Position numbers and translations under genes: made by a program. The notes under the pieces are model-generated. The model had not been told where the DNA came from. It saw only the letters and a list, made by a program, of their open reading frames with translations, and ran no database searches. A stretch of 64,000 nucleotides of DNA from Stenotrophomonas nematodicola (lineage in GTDB: Bacteria; Pseudomonadota; Gammaproteobacteria; Xanthomonadales; Xanthomonadaceae), in the NCBI RefSeq assembly GCF_009467805.1, contig NZ_WIAY01000006.1, positions 1 to 64,000 of the forward strand, written 5' to 3'. Position 1 is the stretch's first letter, and each line of letters starts with the position of its first letter. Positions 44,241 through 52,413 of the stretch are shown here, one piece after another.

Positions 44241-45143
44241 TCAGGTCCACGCCGGGTCGGCGGTGAAATCGATGGTCAGCCAGAATTCGCTGCCGCGAGC
44301 GTCCAGGCGCGCGGCGATCTCGTCGCGCAGCGCGTCCACGCTGCCGATGGTGCCGATGACCGTGTCCGGATGGGTCAGGATGTGGATCTCGACAAACCGC
44401 ATGCGCCCCATCTTGGCGACGTGGCTGGTGAAATCCAGATAGCCGTGTTCGGCCACGAAGTCCTTCATCACCGCCTGCACGCGCGCGTCCAGGGTGTCCG
44501 GCGCCACCTGCAGCACCTCGCGCATGGCCTTCCAGGCACTGCGCAGCGGCACCGGCAGCACCGCCAGGCTGATCGCCGCCAGCACCAGCGGGTCCAGATA
44601 GGGAATCCAATGCGCATGGTCGCCGCCGCGCAGCAGCAGCGCCAGCGCGAACGCCAGCACCACGGCCAGGCTCATCAGGCCGCTCAGCAGCCAGGCGCGC
44701 ACGTCCAGCCACAACAGCGCCGACTGCAGCCGCATCGCCCGGGTGCGCACGAACGCAGCCATGCCCAGGTTGCTCACGCACAGCACGGCCGCCCACACCA
44801 GGGCAGGCCCGGCTTTCACCTCGTGGCCGCCGGTGGTCACGCCGATCACCGCATTGGCCAGTGCGTAGATGCATGCCAGCGACAGGATCGCCCCGCCGAG
44901 GGCCTCCACCATCGGCTCCAGGTGCCAGTAGCCGTACTGGAAGCGCGGGCTTTCCTCCCGCGCCACCAGCCGCAGCACCGACAGTGCCACCAGCGTCAGC
45001 GCCACATCCACCAGGCTGTAGACCCCGTCGAACAGGATGGCCTGCGATCCCACCAGCAGGCCACCGCCGAAGCCGACGGCGCTGACGGCCATCGTCATCC
45101 CGATGGAGAGTTTGAGGACCCGCTGCTCGCGTGCTGTATCCAT
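44241..45143 (-). CDS. Cation diffusion facilitator family transporter with altered metal site
   Basis: 300 residues with six hydrophobic helices and a C-terminal cytosolic domain (DTLDARVQAVMKDFVAEHGYLDFTSHVAKMGRMRFVEIHILTHPD). It exports divalent metal in exchange for protons. In helix 2 the usual DxxxD/HxxxD site reads YxxxD (DGVYSLVDVALTLV, Y42 and D46). In helix 5 the usual HxxxD reads as part of LDVRAWLLSG, without His. The metal preference may therefore differ from the zinc exporters. It ends the strand after the decarboxylase but has its own spacing of 28 bases to it, so it may be part of the acid-resistance transcript. Confidence 0.85.
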   Translation of the reverse strand: MDTAREQRVLKLSIGMTMAVSAVGFGGGLLVGSQAILFDGVYSLVDVALTLVALSVLRLVAREESPRFQYGYWHLEPMVEALGGAILSLACIYALANAVIGVTTGGHEVKAGPALVWAAVLCVSNLGMAAFVRTRAMRLQSALLWLDVRAWLLSGLMSLAVVLAFALALLLRGGDHAHWIPYLDPLVLAAISLAVLPVPLRSAWKAMREVLQVAPDTLDARVQAVMKDFVAEHGYLDFTSHVAKMGRMRFVEIHILTHPDTVIGTIGSVDALRDEIAARLDARGSEFWLTIDFTADPAWT

Positions 45144-45171
45144 CGCTTGCCGAGGGTCCGTCGCGCGGGCG

Positions 45172-47460
45172 TCAGACCTTCAGCACCTCCACCTTGTAGC
45201 TCGGCGTATCACCGTCACGATCGATGATAAGCCCGTGCACGTCCGACTCGAAGCCCGGGAATCGCGCATTCTGTTCGCGGGCGATGCGCAGCGACTGGAT
45301 GATCGGCTCGTCGGTGGCACCGAAACGCTCACCCGGCATGATCGTCGGGATGCCCGGCGGGTACGGCACCAGCATGGTGCCGGCGATGCGGCCGCTGATC
45401 GCCTCGATATCGACCCGCTCGATCTGCCCGCGCACCAGGTGGTCGTAGGCCTCGGCCGGCGTCAGCACCGGCTCGGGCAGGTCCACGTACATCTCGCGCA
45501 TCACCTGTGGCACGGCGAACTCGCCATTGAAGGCATGCAACGCCTGGCACAGGTCGCGCAGTCCCCAGCCCGCGTACGCCTGCGGGTAGTCGGCGACCAA
45601 CTGCGGCAGGGCGCGGCTGAGCGGCGCATTGCTGTCGTAGAGCTCCTTGAACGCCATCAGTTCGGTCACCAGCGTGCTCCACTTGCCCTTGGTGATGCCC
45701 ATCGAGAACAGGAACAGCACCGAGTACAGGTTGGTCTTCTCCACCGTAATGCCGCGCGTCCACAGGAACTTGCTCAGCACCGCGGCCGGAATGCCGCGCT
45801 GCCCCATCTCGCCGTCCATCGACAACCCGGGGGTCAGCAACGTCACCTTGATCGGGTCGATCAGCACATAGTCCTCGACCAGGCCATCGAAGCCGTGCCA
45901 GTGCGCGCCAGGCTGCAGATACCACTCCTCGCGCTTGGCCACCATCGGCGCCGGGGCGTCGCCCTTGGCCAACGAACGCTCCAGCTTGTCCGGCTGCCAC
46001 ACACTGAACCACCAGTCGTCGCGACCGAGGTCTTCTCGCACGTGCAGCATGGCGCGCCGGAAGGCGATGGCCTCATCGTGCATTTCCTGCACCAGGGACT
46101 CGCCGGCCGCCCCTTCCATCATCTTCGAGGCCACGTCGCATGCGGCAATCACCCCGTAATGCGGGCTGGTGGTGGTGTGCATCATGAACGCTTCGTTGAA
46201 GCGCTCGGCGTCGAGTTCGCGGCTGGCCGCATTGCGGACATGGATCATTGACGCCTGTGAGAAGGCAGCCAGCAGCTTGTGCGTGGAATGCGTGGTGAAA
46301 ATGATCGCATCCTGCTCGCGCGGCTTGCCCTTGGCCATGCCGTAATGGTTCTCGTAGAACGGATGGAACGCCGCATAGGCGTACCAGGCCTCATCGAAAT
46401 GCAGGAAGTCCACCGCGCTGCCGATCTCCTCGGCAATCTTCTCGGCGTTGTAGCACAGCCCGTCGTAGGTGGAATTGGTAACCACCGCGATGCGCGGCTT
46501 GGAGCCGGCCTTGTAGGCCTTGCTCGCCAGCGGGTTGGCGGCAATCGACTGCTGCAGCGCCTCAGGCGTGAACTGGTCCAGACTGATCGGCCCGATGATG
46601 CCGTGCGCATTGCGGCTGGGGGTGAAATAGACCGGGATGCCACCGGTCATGATCAGCGAGTGCAGCAACGACTTGTGGCAGTTGCGGTCCACGAACACCA
46701 CGTCGCCCCGGCCAACGGTACCGTGCCAGACGATCTTGTTCGCGGTAGAGGTGCCATTGGTGACGAAGAACGTGTGGTCGGCGCCGAAGTTGCGCGCGGC
46801 CTCGTTCTCTGCGGCCTTGATCGGGCCGCTGTGATCGAGCAGCGAACCCAGTTCGGGAACCGAGATCGACAGATCGCTGCGCAGGGTGTTCTCACCATAG
46901 AACTGGTGGAAGGCCCGACCCACCGGCGACTTGGTGAAGGCCACGCCACCGGCATGGCCTGGCGTGTGCCAGGAGTAGTTCGACTCGGCGGCGTGGTGGA
47001 TCAGCGCCTTGAAGAACGGCGGCAGCAGATTCTGCATGTAATCTTCGGCCGCGCGCATCACCTGCCGCGAGATGAAGCTCTTGGTGTCCTCGAACAGGAA
47101 CACGTAGCCGTGCACATACTTGAGCAGCTTGCTGGGTACCTTCTCGATGGTGCGCCGCTCGCCATACAGGAACACCGGCAGGTTGCCGCGCCGCGCGCTC
47201 TGCTCGCGCAGGAAGCCGAGCAGCCGCTGGAACTGCTCGGGCTTGTCCTCGGTACCGTCAATGGAAATCAGCACCGCCGAAGCGGCCACATACGTGCGCG
47301 CACCGGCCTGTGCATCGGCCAGGGTCAGGCCGCACAGCACGCGCTGGTCGTTCTTGCGCAGCTCGTCAACCAGCGCGCGGATCAGGATGCCACCGATGCG
47401 CGGAGACTCGTAATCGTCGTCGATGACGATGATGGGGTAATCAAGCGACTTGAAGTACAC
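45172..47460 (-). CDS. Arginine/lysine/ornithine decarboxylase, probably arginine (AdiA-like)
   Basis: 762 residues if GTG 47460 is used; this start has AGGAG exactly 7 bases upstream, whereas ATG 47466 is only 1 base from it. The N-terminal flavodoxin-like wing (YFKSLDYPIIVIDDDYESPRIGG) is followed by the PLP domain: FVTNGTSTANKIV, HFDEAWYAYAAFHPFY, and the PLP lysine in FTTHSTHKLLAAFSQASMIH. This is the family of inducible acid-stress decarboxylases (AdiA 755, CadA 715). Decarboxylation uses a cytosolic proton. The coupled AdiC-like antiporter indicates arginine to agmatine. Lysine or ornithine remain possible. Confidence 0.85.
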   Translation of the reverse strand: MYFKSLDYPIIVIDDDYESPRIGGILIRALVDELRKNDQRVLCGLTLADAQAGARTYVAASAVLISIDGTEDKPEQFQRLLGFLREQSARRGNLPVFLYGERRTIEKVPSKLLKYVHGYVFLFEDTKSFISRQVMRAAEDYMQNLLPPFFKALIHHAAESNYSWHTPGHAGGVAFTKSPVGRAFHQFYGENTLRSDLSISVPELGSLLDHSGPIKAAENEAARNFGADHTFFVTNGTSTANKIVWHGTVGRGDVVFVDRNCHKSLLHSLIMTGGIPVYFTPSRNAHGIIGPISLDQFTPEALQQSIAANPLASKAYKAGSKPRIAVVTNSTYDGLCYNAEKIAEEIGSAVDFLHFDEAWYAYAAFHPFYENHYGMAKGKPREQDAIIFTTHSTHKLLAAFSQASMIHVRNAASRELDAERFNEAFMMHTTTSPHYGVIAACDVASKMMEGAAGESLVQEMHDEAIAFRRAMLHVREDLGRDDWWFSVWQPDKLERSLAKGDAPAPMVAKREEWYLQPGAHWHGFDGLVEDYVLIDPIKVTLLTPGLSMDGEMGQRGIPAAVLSKFLWTRGITVEKTNLYSVLFLFSMGITKGKWSTLVTELMAFKELYDSNAPLSRALPQLVADYPQAYAGWGLRDLCQALHAFNGEFAVPQVMREMYVDLPEPVLTPAEAYDHLVRGQIERVDIEAISGRIAGTMLVPYPPGIPTIMPGERFGATDEPIIQSLRIAREQNARFPGFESDVHGLIIDRDGDTPSYKVEVLKV

Positions 47461-47481
47461 AGGCATTCTCCTGGGGCAATG

Positions 47482-48831
47482 TCACGAAATCCTGGGGTTG
47501 CTCACCGCGTCCAGCGCCGGCAGCTGGCCGCGCTGGCGGCGGCGCTCCTCGCTGAAGAACGGATAGAACACGGTGATGAACAGCACGAACAGGAAGGCGT
47601 ACTGCACGATGCTGCCCGACGAGCCGAAGATCGCCCACAGGCAGTACACGACGGTAATGCTGGTCAGCGCCCAGAACGCGCCGGTATGGACCAGCGTGTG
47701 CGAGCGCTCGACCACGAAATAGCAGGCCACGCAGGAATAGATGTAAGGCAGCAGGGTCAGCACGACGGCAGCGGAGGTGATCACATCGAACTGTGCCGAT
47801 GCGGTGGCCGAAGTGGAGGTCACCAGCACCGCCAGGGTCATCAGCACTGCCACGATCAGCACGCCCTTGACCGGTACGTCATCCTTGTTGGTCCGGCTGA
47901 AGATACGGGGGAACAGGCCATCGTCCGATGCCGCCTTTGCGCTCTGCGCGGTCAGCAGGATCCAACCGCCGAGCGAACCGGCCGCGCCGATGAAGGCGCA
48001 CAGGCTCACCGCCGCACCGCCCCACCCGCCCACCGCGTTGGCTGCGGCCAGCGCGAACGGCGCGTCGGACACCTGCAGTTCGCCGTTGGGCACCATGCCC
48101 ATGATCACCGACGAGCTGGCGATATAGGCCACCGCCGCCAGGAACACGCCGGCCAGCGTGGCGCGGGCAACGTTCTTTTCCGGGTTCTCCACCACGCCGG
48201 CGGTGACCGACGCCGACTCCACGCCGATGAACGCCCACAGCGTCAACGCCGCCGCGCTGGACACCGCGCCGAAGTTGGACTCACCCGACACATTGTAGGC
48301 GCCCTTGAAAATGGCCGGATCGAAGAAGAACCAGCCGAAGATCGCGATGCCCAGAATCGGCACCAGCGCGAAACTGGTGGTCACGGTCTGCAACCGGCTG
48401 ACAAAGGACGGCCCGATCACGTTGGCAAAGCTCAGCGCCCACACCAGTGCGAGCACCGCGATGCAACGCGGCAGCGGCTCGGACAGGATCGGGAAGAAAT
48501 AGCTGAAGTAGCCCACCGCCGCAATCGGAATGGCCACATTGCCGATCCAGTTGGCGAACCAGTAGATGGTGTTGGTCTGGAAGCCCATGTACGGGCCGAA
48601 CCAGTCGCGCGCGTAGGCGTACGGACCGCCGGCCTTGGGCGCCAGCTTGCCGAGTTTGGCGAACACGAACGCCAGCAGCAGCGCGCCGGCGGTGGTGATC
48701 AGCCAGCCCCAGATCGACGCCGTGCCGATCTTGGCCAGGCTGGAGGGCAGCAGGAACACCCCCGAACCCATCATGTTGCCGGCCACCAGGAAGGTGGCGC
48801 CGACCACCCCGATTTTCTTCGCTTCTGCCAT
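47482..48831 (-). CDS. adiC: AdiC-like arginine:agmatine antiporter
   Basis: 449 residues from ATG 48831 (GGAG upstream), about 12 helices, AdiC length (445). The substrate and gating motifs match E. coli AdiC closely: VAGNMMGSGVFLLPSSLAKIG, YAYARDWFGPYMGFQTNTIYWFANWIGN, TLWAFIGVESASVTAGVVENPEKNV (the Trp202 region), and SLGGWILLTAQSAKAASDDGLFPRIF (the Trp293 region). It exchanges external arginine for internal agmatine, exporting a proton equivalent per cycle. It lies between the porin gene and the decarboxylase gene on the same strand. Confidence 0.9.
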   Translation of the reverse strand: MAEAKKIGVVGATFLVAGNMMGSGVFLLPSSLAKIGTASIWGWLITTAGALLLAFVFAKLGKLAPKAGGPYAYARDWFGPYMGFQTNTIYWFANWIGNVAIPIAAVGYFSYFFPILSEPLPRCIAVLALVWALSFANVIGPSFVSRLQTVTTSFALVPILGIAIFGWFFFDPAIFKGAYNVSGESNFGAVSSAAALTLWAFIGVESASVTAGVVENPEKNVARATLAGVFLAAVAYIASSSVIMGMVPNGELQVSDAPFALAAANAVGGWGGAAVSLCAFIGAAGSLGGWILLTAQSAKAASDDGLFPRIFSRTNKDDVPVKGVLIVAVLMTLAVLVTSTSATASAQFDVITSAAVVLTLLPYIYSCVACYFVVERSHTLVHTGAFWALTSITVVYCLWAIFGSSGSIVQYAFLFVLFITVFYPFFSEERRRQRGQLPALDAVSNPRIS

Positions 48832-48882
48832 GACGGTTTCTCCTTTGCCAGGCATGGGCCCGGTCGCGCCGGGCATGAGGGT

Positions 48883-50316
48883 TTACTTGATGAAGTTGTA
48901 TTGCAGGCTGCCCTGCAGCCGCACCGTGTCCGCGCGTTGTCCGTTCTGCTGTTCCAGTTGGCCGTACAGCAGCTCCATGCCCATCGTCCAGGACGGAGCC
49001 GGACTCCACAGCAGGTTGAAGACCCCGTAGCGGCTCTGCCGGAAGGCGTCGGCCGCCAGCGCGTCATTGCGACCGCTGGTGAGCTGGCCATAGATCAGGT
49101 TCGACCGCCACAGCGGGGTCCAGTAGTGCGTATAGCCGACGAAGCCGCCATAGAGCGACAGCGCCTCCAGGCGGCCATCGGCGGTGACCACGGCGTCCAT
49201 GCCCGACCCGGTGAGGTCGGCGGTATAGCGTCCCAGGCCTTTGCCGCCCAATGCACCGAACAGCAGCAGATCCTGCTCGCCCACCGACGCCGATCCGCTC
49301 AACTGCACGCCACCGCCGAAACGACGCCCATCGCCGTCATCGCCGTCGTAGCCCAGGCTGCGCGCCACCGCGCCGAGCTGCAGATGGCCCCAGTCGCGCT
49401 CCATGCGGGCGGTGACGGTGACATCGGGCAGCCGGTCCACCGCCATCATCCCCTCTGCCGGCGCGCTGAGCTGTGTGTCCGGGTCTTCGGCGGCCACGGT
49501 CAGGGTATTGCCCTTGCCCATCGCGATGCTGTGGTGGATACCGGCTACCAGCAGATAGCCCGCGCCACCCGGCCCGGCGAAATCGAGGGTATCGGGCAGG
49601 CTGTCGGCGTCCATGAAGGTGGAATAGCCATACCCGGCGTAGGTGTTGCCCAGCTGGCCGTAGGCGTGGCGCAGCCGGAACTGGTAGCTGTCGCTGCTGC
49701 CGAAGAAGTCGTTCTCCAGGTAGAAGCGCAGATTGCCGTGCGTGGTGGGTCGCCGTGCTTCGAAGCTGAAACGGGTCTGCTTGGCGTGCAGCGTGAAGTT
49801 GGACACATCGCGGTGCGCGCTGCCCACCGGGATGGACGAGGTGACAAACTGTTCCTGGTCACCGGCCGCACGCGCATCGGCGATCGCATCCAGTTTGGCG
49901 TAGCCGCCAATGCGGATCAGCGTATCGGTGCCTGGTACCGCGAAGAAGCCTTTCAGATCGGGGTCCGTCGGTCCGGCCGCACTGTCCGGGCGCGAGGCGG
50001 CACTGGACGGATCGGCCACCGAATCGCGCTGCGGCAGAATCGCCTGCCCGCTGCCGGGGACATGCGTTGCGCCGCCGGTCGGCGTGGGCAAGGAAGCCAC
50101 CGTGCCTGCGTCAGGCACCACACGTGAGGATGTCACTGCGGCGGGGGCCGCCGGGGTCGGCGCCGACTCGATCGCATTCAGGCGCTTTTCCATCGCGTCC
50201 AGCGTCTGCCGCAGCGACCGGATCTCCTGGCGCAGCGTCTCGGCCGAATCCTGTGCGTGGGCCGGGACAGCCACCAGCGCGAGCGTACCTGCCAACGTCA
50301 ACACACCCAGGCGCAT
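48883..50316 (-). CDS. DcaP-family trimeric outer-membrane porin
   Basis: 477 residues from ATG 50316 (GGAGG 5 bases upstream; the ATG at 50328 is less likely). A signal peptide (MRLGVLTLAGTLALVAVPAHA) is followed by a coiled-coil (TLRQEIRSLRQTLDAMEKRLNAIES), a Pro/Ala/Ser-rich spacer and a 16-strand barrel starting LIRIGGYAKLDAIADARA and ending LRLQGSLQYNFIK. This is the DcaP layout. DcaP of Acinetobacter passes negatively charged dicarboxylates. As first gene of the porin-antiporter-decarboxylase set, it may admit arginine or release agmatine here. Confidence 0.85.
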   Translation of the reverse strand: MRLGVLTLAGTLALVAVPAHAQDSAETLRQEIRSLRQTLDAMEKRLNAIESAPTPAAPAAVTSSRVVPDAGTVASLPTPTGGATHVPGSGQAILPQRDSVADPSSAASRPDSAAGPTDPDLKGFFAVPGTDTLIRIGGYAKLDAIADARAAGDQEQFVTSSIPVGSAHRDVSNFTLHAKQTRFSFEARRPTTHGNLRFYLENDFFGSSDSYQFRLRHAYGQLGNTYAGYGYSTFMDADSLPDTLDFAGPGGAGYLLVAGIHHSIAMGKGNTLTVAAEDPDTQLSAPAEGMMAVDRLPDVTVTARMERDWGHLQLGAVARSLGYDGDDGDGRRFGGGVQLSGSASVGEQDLLLFGALGGKGLGRYTADLTGSGMDAVVTADGRLEALSLYGGFVGYTHYWTPLWRSNLIYGQLTSGRNDALAADAFRQSRYGVFNLLWSPAPSWTMGMELLYGQLEQQNGQRADTVRLQGSLQYNFIK

Positions 50317-50580
50317 TGCGTCCTCCATGAATCACAGACAGTGCTGCCCGTCGACGTCGCCAGGCGACGAAGCAGGGTCCGGCGCGGGATTCCCTCCTCA
50401 TCCCGGATCGCGTGTCGCGTTCGGCACGAATGCCAGCGGCTTGAGTACCAGCCGCTGGGTGAGGAGCTCGTGAATGGTTGCCGACGCGTCGATGACAGTC
50501 GCGCCGTGCGACGCACAGCACGCAAAACGTCTGAGGAATACCGCATGCGCTACAGACTAGTGCGCGCCGGATTTTTTACC

Positions 50581-50594
50581 TTGATCCAGATCAA
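50581..50594 (-). promoter_or_regulatory. Perfect FNR/ANR box
   Basis: TTGATCCAGATCAA is an exact TTGAT-N4-ATCAA match. On the minus strand it is followed after 21 bases by TAGTCT (50554-50559), a possible -10. The box would then be centred near -41, as in class II FNR activation, with a start site near 50549. Confidence 0.7.
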
Positions 50595-50627
50595 CCGGCG
50601 CCGGCGATACCACGGCGCGGCGGTCCG

Positions 50628-50652
50628 GCGCGCCGGCATTGCACCGGCGCGC
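50628..50652 (-). terminator. Hairpin after the tlpA-like/dsbG-like operon
   Basis: GCGCGCCGG and CCGGCGCGC form a perfect 9-bp stem with a 7-base loop, 25 bases after the dsbG-like stop on the minus strand. It has no T-run. Confidence 0.45.
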
Positions 50653-50676
50653 GATACGCAGTGGGCCTGGCGCGAC

Positions 50677-51495
50677 TCAGCGCGGGCCCATCACCACGTC
50701 CATGTCCTGGCCCTGCGGCATGCCGGCACGACGCTGCAGCATGCCCTTGTCGTCCTTGAACAGAATGCCCGGCGTGCCCTGGAAACCCATCTCGATCATC
50801 AACACCTGGTTGGCATCGAGCTTGTTGGCCACCTCCGCGGTGAGATTCGCCGCTGGCTTGATGCCGCCCTGGTCAAATCGATGCTCGTTCTCCAGCAGCG
50901 CCGCACTTGGGTTCGGCGCGGTGAGGATCGCCGCCGCCTTGGCCGGGCTGTCCTCGCGGATCACGCCGACCATCACATGGCGCAGCTGCACCTTGCCACT
51001 GTCGACCCACGGCCGCGCCGCTTCCCAGAAGCGATGGCAGTACGGGCAGTTGGCGTCGCTGAAGGTGTACACCACCCGCGGCGCGTCGGCGCGGCCATCG
51101 CGCACCCAGGCGCTGGCATCGAGCTTGGCCCACTGCCGCGCGGACATCGGCGCGGCCACCAGACGCTCGACCGGCTCGGTACCGATATCCTTGCCCTGCG
51201 CGTCGAACAGGCTGCCGACCAGTACGTGCTTGCCATCGGCAGTGACGTACGCCGCGGCCGGCTGCTGCCCGCCGACCACCCCTGCGAACCCGCGCAGGCC
51301 ACCGGGCGCGTCGAACTCGCCCATCACCTCGAAACCCTGCTGTTCGATGCTCTTGAGCACGGCCGGCCGCTCGCCCGTCTTGCCGGCGGTGGCGGTGGGC
51401 GCCTTCGGTGCCTGGGCCTGGCTGCAGCCGGACAGGCTCAACAGCAGCGCGGCGCTCAATACAGTACCCAGCGCAGGGAAGGATGTGGACAGCAT
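50677..51495 (-). CDS. dsbG: DsbG-like periplasmic thiol:disulfide interchange lipoprotein
   Basis: 272 residues. The N-terminus looks like a lipoprotein signal (LSAALLLSLSGC). The linker-dimerisation part (GERPAVLKSIEQQGFEVMGEFDAPGGLRGFAGVVGGQQPAAAYVTADGKHVLVGSLFDAQGKD) is that of DsbC/DsbG. The thioredoxin domain has CPYC (TFSDANCPYCHRFWEAARPWV) and cis-Pro in FQGTPGILFKDD. CPYC is the DsbG motif; DsbC has CGYC. It protects or isomerises cysteines in the periplasm. The upstream gene encodes a membrane TlpA-like protein 39 bases away, a possible electron donor. Confidence 0.85.
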   Translation of the reverse strand: MLSTSFPALGTVLSAALLLSLSGCSQAQAPKAPTATAGKTGERPAVLKSIEQQGFEVMGEFDAPGGLRGFAGVVGGQQPAAAYVTADGKHVLVGSLFDAQGKDIGTEPVERLVAAPMSARQWAKLDASAWVRDGRADAPRVVYTFSDANCPYCHRFWEAARPWVDSGKVQLRHVMVGVIREDSPAKAAAILTAPNPSAALLENEHRFDQGGIKPAANLTAEVANKLDANQVLMIEMGFQGTPGILFKDDKGMLQRRAGMPQGQDMDVVMGPR

Positions 51496-51534
51496 GGCAA
51501 CTCCCGGAATTGAAAGACAGAAGAACCCGCGCGG

Positions 51535-52338
51535 CTATCGCAGCCGCGCGAGCTTGGATTCCAGACTGGCGGCACTGAGTTCCCCCAGGTGCACCTCCTG
51601 CAGCCGCCCGTCACGATCGAAGAACAGGGTAGTCGGATACGCCTGTACATGCAGCGCCGCGGCAGCGTGCATGGGCTCGTCCAGCAGCACATTGTGCAGC
51701 GACAGCCTTTCGGCCGTGAGGAAGGCCTGAACCTCTTCAGCGGTCTCGCCCTGGTTGGCGAACACAAAGCGCAGGTCGGAATGGCGTTGCTGGGCACGGG
51801 CCAGCACCGGCATCTCGCGCCGGCACGGTCCGCACCAGGTGGCCCAGAGATTGACGATCGTCGGCTGCGCGTGTGCGCCGCCCAGCGTGTCGGGCACCCC
51901 GTCCAGACGGGTGAGTGCAAGTGTGGGCAGCGCGATGCGATCGCGCTGCAGCCAGCCACTGCCCAGCGACAGCGCGGCCCAGCACAGCACGCCGGCCAAC
52001 GCGCCGGCCGCCACGGAGCGGCGCAGATGCGGCCAGCGCCGCAGGCGCCATGCGCCCCAGCCCAGGCCGACCAGGATGGCCACCCAAGGCAGGAACCCCC
52101 CATCACCCAGGCGCAACACAGCCCAGCCATCGTGGCGGTAGTCGGTCCAGTAGCGCAGGATGAACCCGAGTCGGCCGGCCAGCAGGCCGATCAGCAGCAT
52201 GTCGAACAATACACTGCGCGGCGTGGGCGCCTTTTCTTTCGGCTCGGCACGCACCATGCGCGCCACCAGCATCGCCACACCCATCGCAACAAGCACCCAC
52301 ACCACCACCAACGGCACCGGGCCGACACTGCTTATCAT
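51535..52338 (-). CDS. Membrane-bound TlpA/DsbE-like thioredoxin with Lgt-like N-terminus
   Basis: 267 residues. Residues about 1-130 contain four hydrophobic segments (VPLVVVWVLVAMGVAMLVARM, SVLFDMLLIGLLAGRLGFILRYW, GGFLPWVAILVGLGWGAWRL, SVAAGALAGVLCWAALSLGSGWL). The second resembles the start of prolipoprotein diacylglyceryl transferases (LAGRLGFIL), but the catalytic part of that enzyme is missing. The C-terminal periplasmic thioredoxin fold has WCGPC (NLWATWCGPCRREMPVLARAQ) and cis-Pro VQAYPTTLFFDRDG. It probably supplies reductant to periplasmic partners, such as the DsbG-like protein of the next gene. Confidence 0.8.
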   Translation of the reverse strand: MISSVGPVPLVVVWVLVAMGVAMLVARMVRAEPKEKAPTPRSVLFDMLLIGLLAGRLGFILRYWTDYRHDGWAVLRLGDGGFLPWVAILVGLGWGAWRLRRWPHLRRSVAAGALAGVLCWAALSLGSGWLQRDRIALPTLALTRLDGVPDTLGGAHAQPTIVNLWATWCGPCRREMPVLARAQQRHSDLRFVFANQGETAEEVQAFLTAERLSLHNVLLDEPMHAAAALHVQAYPTTLFFDRDGRLQEVHLGELSAASLESKLARLR

Positions 52339-52413
52339 CGTTTCGCTTTCGGTATCGGGCCTTCCCGCATGGTCCCAGCATGCACCGCTGCGATCAAGCC
52401 GCAGCGCCGCACG

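Larger units (their letters stand above)
50317..50676 (-). promoter_or_regulatory. Upstream region of the porin-antiporter-decarboxylase operon
   Basis: 360 bases without a gene. It holds a hairpin after the dsbG-like gene (50628-50652), a perfect FNR/ANR box (50581-50594), an AT-rich tract (50571-50580), and then about 230 bases of leader before the porin start in which I see no recognisable riboswitch or small ORF. Confidence 0.5.

Noticed and set aside
46279-50127. A 1282-codon plus-strand frame across the decarboxylase, antiporter and porin genes
   Set aside because: Its product is His/Arg/Gln/Gly-rich without any family motif; the three minus-strand genes have clear families.
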